Source of the DNA: Chloroflexota bacterium | Lineage (GTDB): Bacteria; Chloroflexota; Anaerolineae; Anaerolineales; Villigracilaceae | Direction: 5' to 3' | Length of the DNA stretch: 5,263 nucleotides | Assembly: GCA_021796315.1 (NCBI GenBank) | Contig: JAJYOH010000449.1 | Span: 1 to 5,263 of the forward strand | Shown: in pieces, positions 1 through 5,263 of the stretch | Numbering within the stretch: position 1 is the first letter of the stretch | How the letters are laid out: the number at the start of each line of letters is the position of its first letter | Made by a program: the position numbers and the translations under genes | The notes under the pieces: generated by a model | What the model was told of the DNA's origin: nothing | The model's database searches: none | What the model saw: the letters and a program-made list of their open reading frames with translations, nothing else

Positions 1-1
1 G

Positions 2-448
2 GTTGATATGAATAATATCATGTGGGCTTTGCGTTATCGTGTATATCATCATCTTTCCGAGGAAGAGGTTATCAACTATACGCTGCCTTTTGGCTACCGG
101 GTCCACGATGAGGACATCCGCACAATCGCCGCGGGGGCTGATATTGGCCGGGTGGTGGAGCGCCTGTATCCAGGTTTGAGTAATGTTGACGGCCTGCTCG
201 AGGCTCCAGAGCGGGGATTGCCTAAACTGGAATTGCTGTTGCAACGGCGGCTCATTGGGCAGTTGCGATCGGTCTTTACCGGCTATCCATTCAATATCAG
301 CCTTCCATTGGCTTTTGTTTTGCTGAATGAGTTGGAACTCCAGGATCTGACTGTGCTCATAGGCGCCAAATCCACACGGATGTCAAACGATAAATTCTTA
401 TCTTATCTCCTGATGGAAACAAATCTGGATAACACCGCTGTCGTTTAA
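2..448 (+). CDS. atpC (ntpC): V-type ATP synthase subunit C, 3' part (5' end outside window)
   Basis: Subunit C (vacuolar subunit d homologue) is the funnel-shaped socket that sits on the c-ring and couples it to the D/F central shaft. The frame is open to the left edge, so only about the last 149 residues are present; the full family is roughly 320-380 residues. The visible part starts with VDMNNIMWALRYR, which resembles the family's repeated 'D-x-x-N-[LI]-x-x-[LI]-R' helix. It ends with a typical C-terminal segment at about 284-380 (YPFNISLPLAFVLLNELEL, then QDLTVLIGAK), matching the family pattern of an aromatic-Pro-Phe turn, a helix with E-[LI]-E, and a short strand. The protein is all-helical and soluble, with no membrane segment. 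The ATG at position 8 lies inside the repeat motif and has no Shine-Dalgarno sequence in view, so it is an internal Met rather than the start. The gene ends 41 bases before subunit I and is probably co-transcribed with it. C usually lies after E in the well-known operons; here it precedes I. Confidence 0.9.
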   Translation, partial: VDMNNIMWALRYRVYHHLSEEEVINYTLPFGYRVHDEDIRTIAAGADIGRVVERLYPGLSNVDGLLEAPERGLPKLELLLQRRLIGQLRSVFTGYPFNISLPLAFVLLNELELQDLTVLIGAKSTRMSNDKFLSYLLMETNLDNTAVV

Positions 449-480
449 TCTGCCGAGCCGAAAACATAATTGGACACCTT

Positions 481-489
481 GGAGGTGAT
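481..489 (+). promoter_or_regulatory. Strong Shine-Dalgarno of subunit I
   Basis: GGAGGTGAT is a nine-base uninterrupted complement to the 16S rRNA 3' tail, directly abutting the ATG at 490 (four bases after GGAGG). It fixes the start at 490 over the in-frame Met codon at 508, which would be about 22 bases from the core. It is the strongest ribosome binding site in the window. Confidence 0.85.
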
Positions 490-2448
490 ATGTTTTTTCC
501 GCAAGAAATGACCGAGTTGGAAATAATTGTCCCAGAGAAAGATTTGTTATCTGTTACAAATGTTCTGGCGCGACAAGGAGTTTTTCACCAGGTTGATTCC
601 AGCTATTTGAGTTCACATGCAGACGGCAAAACAGGTGAATCCTGGAAGGAGCGTGCATCTGCTTATGCGGCTCTCGAACGTCAGATCATGGTTACCATGC
701 AGGCTTTGGCTGTTGAGGACGGTACGCTGTCGTCCGATCAGGCCACGTTGATCAAGATCGAAGCGGTGCGTCCGCTTGTAGAGCAAATCGAGCAGGATGT
801 AAAGAATACCAACGATGAGTTGACGGCTGGCAATAAGAAGCTGGAGGAGCTTCAAAATCATATACGCCAACTGTTGCCAATTGCCGATATCGATATTGAC
901 ATTAGTATGTTGCAAAATCCCCGCTATGTTTTTTCCATGTTGGGCATCATGCCAGCCGCCAATCTGGAACGTCTCGAAACAAGCCTGGCGCGCATCCCCT
1001 ATGTTTTGTTGCCGTTGCAAAAAGACCGCGACAATACTGTCGTTTGGCTGACCGGATCGCAGCGCAACGCAGATATTCTGGAACGGGCGGCTCGCAGCGC
1101 GTATCTCAATCCATTCGAATTGACTGACATTCATAAAGGCACACCGTCAGAAATTATCAAGTCGCTTAACAATACCATGGAGAGCATCAAGCAGAATATT
1201 GAGAAGCAGAAAATCAAAATAACCCGGCTGCACACCTCTTACGAACATCAACTCCAGACGCTGCTGTGGCGTGTGCGGACGAGTCGGCTGTTGGCAGATG
1301 CCATGGGACATTTCGGCAAACTTCAGTATACGTATGTGGTAGTTGGCTGGGTGCCGTCTTCCAAATTGGAAGCACTCACGCAGGAACTTAAACAAGCGTC
1401 CAAGAATATCCTGATCGATGGCAATCCGTCCAAGCGATTGGGTATGCAAAACCAGCACATCCCTGTTTCTTTGCAGAATCCTGGGGTTCTGGGTTCATTT
1501 CAACAGCTGGTAACTACTTATGGGCGTCCGCGCTACGAGGAATTGGACCCGACCATTTTGATGGCAATAACCTTTCCCCTGCTTTTCGGGGCGATGTTCG
1601 GTGATGTTGGACATGGTTTGGTGCTGGCTCTTTTTGGCTTGCTTCTGGCGAGTCGCAGGGTTCCCGCGTTGCGGGGCATGTCGGGCCTGGGGATTGTCGT
1701 GGCTGCTTGTGGTTTTTCAGCGACCCTGTTTGGGTTCCTCTACGGCAGTATATTCGGCTATGAAAATGTATTGAAGGCGATTTGGCTTCAGCCGATTCAT
1801 CACATTACCCAAATTTTGGCAATTGCAATCGGCGGCGGGATCATACTTCTCAGTTTGGGATTCCTGCTAAATATTCAGAATGCGTGGCGCGCGCGCGATT
1901 GGGCGCGTCTATTCTTTGACCCGAACGGGGTTGCCGGTTTGACGCTGTATTGGTCGCTGTTGGGATTTGCAGCCGCAAGTTTTGCACATGGATTTCCAGT
2001 GCCAAAAATAGTGTTCATGGTACTGGCTGTCATCGGCGGTCTGGCGGTGATGTTCTCGGAGCTACTCAAGCATCTGGTCGATGGACATCGTCCATTGTTT
2101 GAAGGCGGCATTGGTATGTTCCTTTTTCAATCGGCCGTTGAACTGTTTGAGAAGTTAATAAGCTTCCTGAGCAACAGTCTATCCTATGTGCGCGTTGGCG
2201 CTTTTGCCGTCGCTCATGCTGGTTTGAGTTCCGCCATCTTCATTCTGGCAACTCTTGTTGGCCCAGATAAAGGCGTAGGCTACTGGATTGTGGTTGTGAT
2301 AGGCAATATTTTCATCGTGGGCTTTGAAGGATTGATCGTCGGCATTCAAACCATGCGTCTGGAATATTACGAATTCTTTAGCAAATTCTTCATAGGAGGT
2401 GGGATGCCTTATGTACCCCTGACGCCCTTACCTGCTGGAGAAGAGTAA
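490..2448 (+). CDS. atpI (ntpI): V-type ATP synthase subunit I (membrane stator, a-subunit homologue)
   Basis: This is the membrane stator subunit that provides the two ion half-channels against which the K ring rotates; its cytosolic arm anchors the peripheral stalks. At 652 residues it is the normal family length. Residues 1 to about 345 form the soluble arm, with helical, heptad-like stretches near 75-125 and 215-265 and the conserved GWVP at 286-289. From about 354 it is a polytopic membrane domain. It opens with DPT (353-355), then FGAMFGDVGHG (366-376), the family's membrane-entry signature. The C-terminal signature SYVRVGAFAVAHAGLS contains R568, the expected essential arginine that faces the c-ring carboxylate. 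A second conserved arginine, R623, lies in QTMRLEYYEFF, followed by KFFIGGGMPYVPL at the C-terminus. No frameshift or missing key residue is seen. It lies 41 bases after C and 92 bases before K. The identification is essentially certain. Confidence 0.97.
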   Translation: MFFPQEMTELEIIVPEKDLLSVTNVLARQGVFHQVDSSYLSSHADGKTGESWKERASAYAALERQIMVTMQALAVEDGTLSSDQATLIKIEAVRPLVEQIEQDVKNTNDELTAGNKKLEELQNHIRQLLPIADIDIDISMLQNPRYVFSMLGIMPAANLERLETSLARIPYVLLPLQKDRDNTVVWLTGSQRNADILERAARSAYLNPFELTDIHKGTPSEIIKSLNNTMESIKQNIEKQKIKITRLHTSYEHQLQTLLWRVRTSRLLADAMGHFGKLQYTYVVVGWVPSSKLEALTQELKQASKNILIDGNPSKRLGMQNQHIPVSLQNPGVLGSFQQLVTTYGRPRYEELDPTILMAITFPLLFGAMFGDVGHGLVLALFGLLLASRRVPALRGMSGLGIVVAACGFSATLFGFLYGSIFGYENVLKAIWLQPIHHITQILAIAIGGGIILLSLGFLLNIQNAWRARDWARLFFDPNGVAGLTLYWSLLGFAAASFAHGFPVPKIVFMVLAVIGGLAVMFSELLKHLVDGHRPLFEGGIGMFLFQSAVELFEKLISFLSNSLSYVRVGAFAVAHAGLSSAIFILATLVGPDKGVGYWIVVVIGNIFIVGFEGLIVGIQTMRLEYYEFFSKFFIGGGMPYVPLTPLPAGEE

Positions 2449-2540
2449 TGATCAGCCTTTAGCCCGGAATTTTTTTGTAGATGTTAAATAACCGCTGGAT
2501 TAGAAACGCACGAAAAAAAATAAAATAGGAGATTCTTATC
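2449..2540 (+). promoter_or_regulatory. A/T-rich leader upstream of subunit K
   Basis: This 92-base gap is the longest between genes in the window. It contains a T-run (2470-2476) and an A-rich stretch (about 2511-2526, CGAAAAAAAATAAAATA) just before the Shine-Dalgarno AGGAGA at 2527-2532, which is 8 bases from the ATG. The A-rich, probably unstructured approach resembles translational enhancers placed before c-subunit genes, such as E. coli atpE, which raise output of the multi-copy ring subunit. I see no stem before the T-run, so it is not a convincing terminator. No clear promoter pair could be assigned. The enhancer role is inferred from composition and position only. Confidence 0.45.
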
Positions 2541-2984
2541 ATGCTGAAAATCGTTCTCGCAATATTCGCAAGCATCATACCGATGATTCCGGTTATGGTT
2601 TATTTTCTGTACAGGCGCTCGGACAATCCCACTGGTATTACAAGGAATCTACTGGTTGGGATGAAAGTTTTCAATATCGTGGTTGGATTAATGGCGATTG
2701 GACTTGGACTTGTTTGGCTGGCCTCTCCCTCGGCAGCAATGGCCGCCGGATTGCTTCCTCAGGCGGCGACGGGTAGCGATCCTTATGCCTCGTTGGCGGC
2801 GGCGATCTCAACCGGTCTGGCTACCGTCGGCGCAGGCATTGCGGTGAGCGGTACAGGCGCAGCAGCGGTGGGTGCAATCGCTGAAAAGCCTGAAGCGTTC
2901 GGTCGTTCGTTGATCTTCGTCGGTCTTGCAGAAGGTATTGCGATTTACGGTCTGATTATTGCCTTCCTGGTCTTGAACCGATAG
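2541..2984 (+). CDS. atpK (ntpK): V-type ATP synthase subunit K (c-ring proteolipid) with N-terminal two-helix leader
   Basis: This is the ion-carrying rotor subunit of the membrane ring, 147 residues. Residues 83-147 form a canonical c-type hairpin. Its first helix is Gly/Ala-rich (TGLATVGAGIAVSGTGAAAVGAI, about 84-113), followed by a polar loop AEKPEAFGR (114-122). The second helix (about 123-145) holds the ion-binding carboxylate E131 in GLAEGIAIYG. Ahead of it are two extra hydrophobic helices, about 3-24 and 37-61, that lack c-type Gly repeats. They are joined by a basic loop (R25, R26, R35) and followed by an Ala-rich segment SPSAAMAAG (62-70). The extra hairpin is also known to me from clostridial K subunits, so it is a family variant rather than a fusion artefact. 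AMA/A at 66-69 resembles a signal-peptidase site, and cleavage there would leave 79 residues, the usual size of a two-helix c subunit. The start is supported by AGGAGA at 2527-2532. It is followed after 7 bases by F. Confidence 0.95.
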   Translation: MLKIVLAIFASIIPMIPVMVYFLYRRSDNPTGITRNLLVGMKVFNIVVGLMAIGLGLVWLASPSAAMAAGLLPQAATGSDPYASLAAAISTGLATVGAGIAVSGTGAAAVGAIAEKPEAFGRSLIFVGLAEGIAIYGLIIAFLVLNR

Positions 2985-2991
2985 GCATCCA

Positions 2992-3297
2992 ATGAAGATC
3001 CTGGTAATTGGAAATGAAGAAGCCGTATTAGGCTTCTCATTAGTTGGGGTGCATGGCAAAGTGGTCAACTCTGCCGCCGAGATCAATCAGGCGCTTGATG
3101 AGGCCTTATCGAATGCTGATGCAGGCATCGTCCTGGTGACCCAGGAGGCGGCCGGACTGATCGAAGCCAGGATGGACCATCTAAAGTTGCGAAGCACGGT
3201 GCCGCTGGTTGTGGAGATTCCGGGACCGAAAGGTGTCGGACCGGATCAACCCACCCTCAATGAAATTGTGCTTCGGGCGATTGGCGTAAAGTTCTAA
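2992..3297 (+). CDS. atpF (ntpG): V-type ATP synthase subunit F (central stalk)
   Basis: This small central-stalk subunit binds subunit D inside the A/B hexamer and, in characterised enzymes, modulates ATP hydrolysis. At 101 residues it is the usual length. It starts MKILVIGNEE, a first beta-strand followed by the family motif GFSLVGV (14-20). A later strand, AGIVLVTQEAA, and the loop VVEIPGP near residues 73-79 fit the alternating strand/helix fold of the family. There is no membrane segment. The gene starts 7 bases after K. Its only Shine-Dalgarno-like sequence, AGG at 2983-2985, lies within the K stop region, so translation is probably coupled to that of K. In Enterococcus and Thermus operons F lies just before A; here it lies between K and E. 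Gene naming differs between species (called G in Enterococcus hirae). Confidence 0.93.
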   Translation: MKILVIGNEEAVLGFSLVGVHGKVVNSAAEINQALDEALSNADAGIVLVTQEAAGLIEARMDHLKLRSTVPLVVEIPGPKGVGPDQPTLNEIVLRAIGVKF

Positions 3298-3306
3298 GTA
3301 ATCTCC

Positions 3307-3328
3307 TTTCAGCGATCATTTGCTGAGA
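3307..3328 (+). repeat. Small hairpin between subunits F and E
   Basis: TTTCAGC (3307-3313) pairs with GCTGAGA (3322-3328), giving 7 base pairs including one G-T wobble and an 8-base loop. No T-run follows, so it is not an intrinsic terminator. It may act in mRNA processing or stability, or may be chance. The flanking bases 3303-3310 (CTCCTTTC) resemble the 3' end of 16S rRNA. Confidence 0.35.
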
Positions 3329-3352
3329 AAGATTGGATTGGGATGTTTGCTC

Positions 3353-3973
3353 ATGAAATCGACGGATGAAGACATCAAAGTACTTTCCCGCGCGGTATTA
3401 AGCGATGCTCACACTGATGCTGAAGAAAGCCTGACAAGCGCCAGGACCAAAGCCGATGAGATTCGCAAACAGGCAATGGAACAGGCTACCAATGAACGCA
3501 CTCGGGTGCTTGAGAACGCTTCCCTTGAAGCGGAGCGTGTTCGCAGCCAGGCGATTGCGACAACCCAATTGAAGGCCAGAACCATGCAATTGGAGCAGCG
3601 CGAAAAGCTGCTCGAAAGTGTCTTTGAGTCGGCCCAACAAAAACTATCCACTGTGCAAAAAAGTACCGATTATGAAAAGACCGCGCATCTGCTTTTGCGG
3701 GAAGCCCTGGTTCAGCTCGGCGCCAAAAAGGCAATTGTCAGGGCGGACGAAACAACTAAAAAGTTTTTCACTTCCAGCGCAATTGATAAGATCGTAAAGG
3801 ATCTGGGAATTCAAGTGAGTATCGGTGACGCACTTAAACAAGGCACGGGCGTGATCGTGGAAACAGAAGACGGTCATCGCCAATATGACAATACGCTTGA
3901 GACCCGCCTACTGCGAATGCAGGATACTCTTCGCTCCCCGGTATATCACATCTTAATGGGAGAGTCCTTATGA
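3353..3973 (+). CDS. atpE (ntpE): V-type ATP synthase subunit E (peripheral stalk)
   Basis: This is the peripheral-stalk subunit; with G/H it forms the long coiled-coil strut that holds the A3B3 head against rotation, attached to subunit I at its base. From the ATG at 3353 it is 206 residues, close to the family's usual size of about 190-210. Residues about 15-105 are a charged, Ala-rich helix without Pro ([18 protein letters not shown], then [10 protein letters not shown]), as expected for the coiled coil. The C-terminal globular domain ends with the family signature [20 protein letters not shown] (164-183), which caps the top of the catalytic head. The start choice is uncertain. An in-frame TTG at 3320 would add 11 residues (MLRKIGLGCLL) but has no Shine-Dalgarno and adds an uncharacteristic hydrophobic stretch. 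The ATG at 3353 has only a weak GGGA at 3340-3343. The gene overlaps A by four bases (ATGA). Confidence 0.93.
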   Translation: MKSTDEDIKVLSRAVLSDAHTDAEESLTSARTKADEIRKQAMEQATNERTRVLENASLEAERVRSQAIATTQLKARTMQLEQREKLLESVFESAQQKLSTVQKSTDYEKTAHLLLREALVQLGAKKAIVRADETTKKFFTSSAIDKIVKDLGIQVSIGDALKQGTGVIVETEDGHRQYDNTLETRLLRMQDTLRSPVYHILMGESL

Positions 3974-5263
3974 GCGAACAGATCGGGAGAGTAACCTGGA
4001 TCAACGGACCGGTTGTCCGCGCCAAGGGATCACGGAACGTGAACATGCTGGATCTGGTGCAGGTGGGTGAGGAGCAACTGGTAGGCGAAGTGATCGGCAT
4101 GGTGGGGGATGTCATCACCATTCAAGTTTACGAAGAAACATCCGGGATGCGGCCGGGAGCGCCGGTTTATACAACGGGACTGCCTCTTTCGGTCGAGCTT
4201 GGACCCGGGCTGTTGCGCAGCATATTTGACGGTATCCAGCGCCCGCTTCCGGTTATCGAGATGCGGACTGGATCCTTCATCAGCCGCGGAATGCACCTTG
4301 ATTCGCTTTATCGAAAAGACCGCTGGGACTTTACTCCCAAACTCAAGGTCGGTGATCAGGTCAACGGTGGAATGATCCTTGGCACCGTTCCAGAGACAGA
4401 GGCGCTGGAACATCGCGTGATGATCCCGCCAAATATGCGCGGGACATTGACATGGGTCGCGCCAGAGATGCAGTACACCATCGACGAGCCGATTGCCCGC
4501 GTCCGCACCGATGCCGGCGAACAGGAATTGACCATGTTGCAATACTGGCCCGTTCGAAAAGCGCGCCCTTATAAATCTCGCAAAGGAAAGGCTGAACCGC
4601 TGATCACGGGACAGCGCGTGCTTGACACATTCTTCCCTCTCGCCAAAGGCGGCACAGCTGCGATACCGGGCGCGTTTGGATCAGGCAAGACGGTTACTCA
4701 ACACAGCATTGCAAAGTGGGCAGACGCCCAGGTGGTTGTTTACATTGGCTGCGGCGAACGAGGCAACGAGATGACGGAAGTCTTGCAGGAGTTTCCTCAC
4801 CTTATTGACCCGCGCAGTGGTCGTCCATTAATGGAACGCACCGTGTTGATCGCCAATACATCCAATATGCCTGTGGCCGCGCGCGAAGCCAGCATCTATA
4901 CTGGCATCACTATTGCCGAATATTACCGTGACATGGGGTATCACGTGGCGTTGATGGCGGACTCGACCTCCCGTTGGGCTGAGGCCCTGCGTGAAATCTC
5001 GGGACGACTGGAAGAGTTACCTGCTGAAGAGGGCTATCCCGCTTACCTCGCGGACCGTTTGGCGGAATTCTACGAACGAGCGGGCGCCGTTGAAACTTTG
5101 AGCGGAGGTACTGGCTCGGTCAGCGTGATCGGCGCGGTCTCTCCTCCCGGAGGCGATTTTTCAGAACCGGTCACTCAACACACCAAACGCTTCATTCGCT
5201 GCTTCTGGGCATTGGATAAATCCCTCGCTTCCGCACGTCATTTTCCTTCCATCAACTGGCTGG
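3970..5263 (+). CDS. atpA (ntpA): V-type ATP synthase catalytic subunit A, 5' part (3' end outside window)
   Basis: This is the catalytic nucleotide-binding subunit of the A3B3 head. 431 complete codons are present of the usual 580-600, and the frame is open to the right edge. It starts at the ATGA overlap with E, with GGGAGAG (3958-3964) as Shine-Dalgarno. In order: the N-terminal beta-barrel (about 1-70, [14 protein letters not shown]); the A-specific insertion domain (about 110-190); the P-loop GAFGSGKT (234-241, K240); CGERGNEM (261-268), where E263 is the expected catalytic glutamate; MADSTSRW with Walker B D331; and [13 protein letters not shown] (388-400). The visible part ends in HFPSINWL. 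The long insertion and P-loop type separate it from subunit B and from F-type beta. Position 235 of the P-loop is Ala, where most bacterial and archaeal A subunits I know have Pro; S238 stands where eukaryotic A has a redox-sensitive Cys. No disruption is seen. Confidence 0.97.
   Translation, partial: MSEQIGRVTWINGPVVRAKGSRNVNMLDLVQVGEEQLVGEVIGMVGDVITIQVYEETSGMRPGAPVYTTGLPLSVELGPGLLRSIFDGIQRPLPVIEMRTGSFISRGMHLDSLYRKDRWDFTPKLKVGDQVNGGMILGTVPETEALEHRVMIPPNMRGTLTWVAPEMQYTIDEPIARVRTDAGEQELTMLQYWPVRKARPYKSRKGKAEPLITGQRVLDTFFPLAKGGTAAIPGAFGSGKTVTQHSIAKWADAQVVVYIGCGERGNEMTEVLQEFPHLIDPRSGRPLMERTVLIANTSNMPVAAREASIYTGITIAEYYRDMGYHVALMADSTSRWAEALREISGRLEELPAEEGYPAYLADRLAEFYERAGAVETLSGGTGSVSVIGAVSPPGGDFSEPVTQHTKRFIRCFWALDKSLASARHFPSINWL

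Noticed and set aside
8..448. ATG at 8 as the true start of a small 146-residue gene
   Set aside because: The frame is open to the window edge, and the Met sits inside a conserved subunit C helix motif (D-x-N-N-I). The family is more than twice this length, so it is an internal Met of a cut gene.
2449..2480. Intrinsic terminator after subunit I (TTTTTTT at 2470-2476)
   Set aside because: No inverted repeat could be found just before the T-run, and an operon break between I and K would be unexpected.
3320..3352. TTG at 3320 as the start of subunit E
   Set aside because: No Shine-Dalgarno precedes it, it lies in the loop of a small hairpin, and it would add a hydrophobic N-terminus not typical of E. 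The ATG at 3353 gives the normal length, although its own ribosome site is weak.
4109..4375. Plus-strand frame of 88 codons inside subunit A
   Set aside because: It lies out of frame within the well-supported A coding sequence, and its product has no family features.
613..4542. Several minus-strand open frames of 78-173 codons
   Set aside because: They lie opposite strongly conserved ATPase genes and are low-complexity or Cys/Arg/Ser-rich. They show no recognisable domains or start signals, so they are shadows of the real genes.
1..5263. A novel accessory system (defence, mobile, CRISPR or similar)
   Set aside because: Every long plus-strand gene is a recognisable V-type ATPase subunit, and no repeats, integrase, transposase or foreign gene is visible.

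Overview
The window is a single stretch of one operon, all on the + strand, encoding a bacterial V/A-type (rotary) ATPase/ATP synthase. Six genes are visible in the order C (3' part), I, K, F, E, A (5' part). Both end genes run off the window, so the operon extends in both directions. The next genes downstream would be expected to be B and D, and the small peripheral-stalk partner of E (G/H) is not seen here. No mobile element, CRISPR array, RNA gene or unrelated accessory gene was found, and the minus strand carries no convincing gene.

Layout: 2-448 is the C-terminal part of subunit C, the socket linking rotor to c-ring. 490-2448 is subunit I, the membrane stator that forms the ion half-channels, and it has a very strong Shine-Dalgarno sequence. 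After a 92-base A/T-rich gap, 2541-2984 encodes subunit K, the c-ring proteolipid, with an extra N-terminal two-helix leader. Subunit F (2992-3297, central stalk) follows 7 bases later. A 55-base gap holds a small hairpin, then comes subunit E (3353-3973, peripheral stalk). Subunit A (3970 to the window end) overlaps E by ATGA and carries the catalytic P-loop.

Together these genes encode most of a rotary machine. Nucleotide chemistry in A (with B) drives or is driven by the F/D shaft, which passes through C to the K ring turning against I, while E holds A/B still. The K ring appears to have one carboxylate per two-helix hairpin and lacks the polar partners of the Enterococcus hirae Na+ site. 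That points to H+ coupling and to an ion/ATP ratio compatible with ATP synthesis; both are inferences.

Organism: a bacterium with intermediate GC, a strong Shine-Dalgarno system and a V-type enzyme. The sequences are clearly bacterial/archaeal rather than eukaryotic. An anaerobic lineage such as Chloroflexota (Anaerolineae) or a deep Firmicutes relative is plausible, but this rests on general impression and not on any search. The window looks like an ordinary core-energy operon. The points most worth checking are the K leader/processing question and the gene order.
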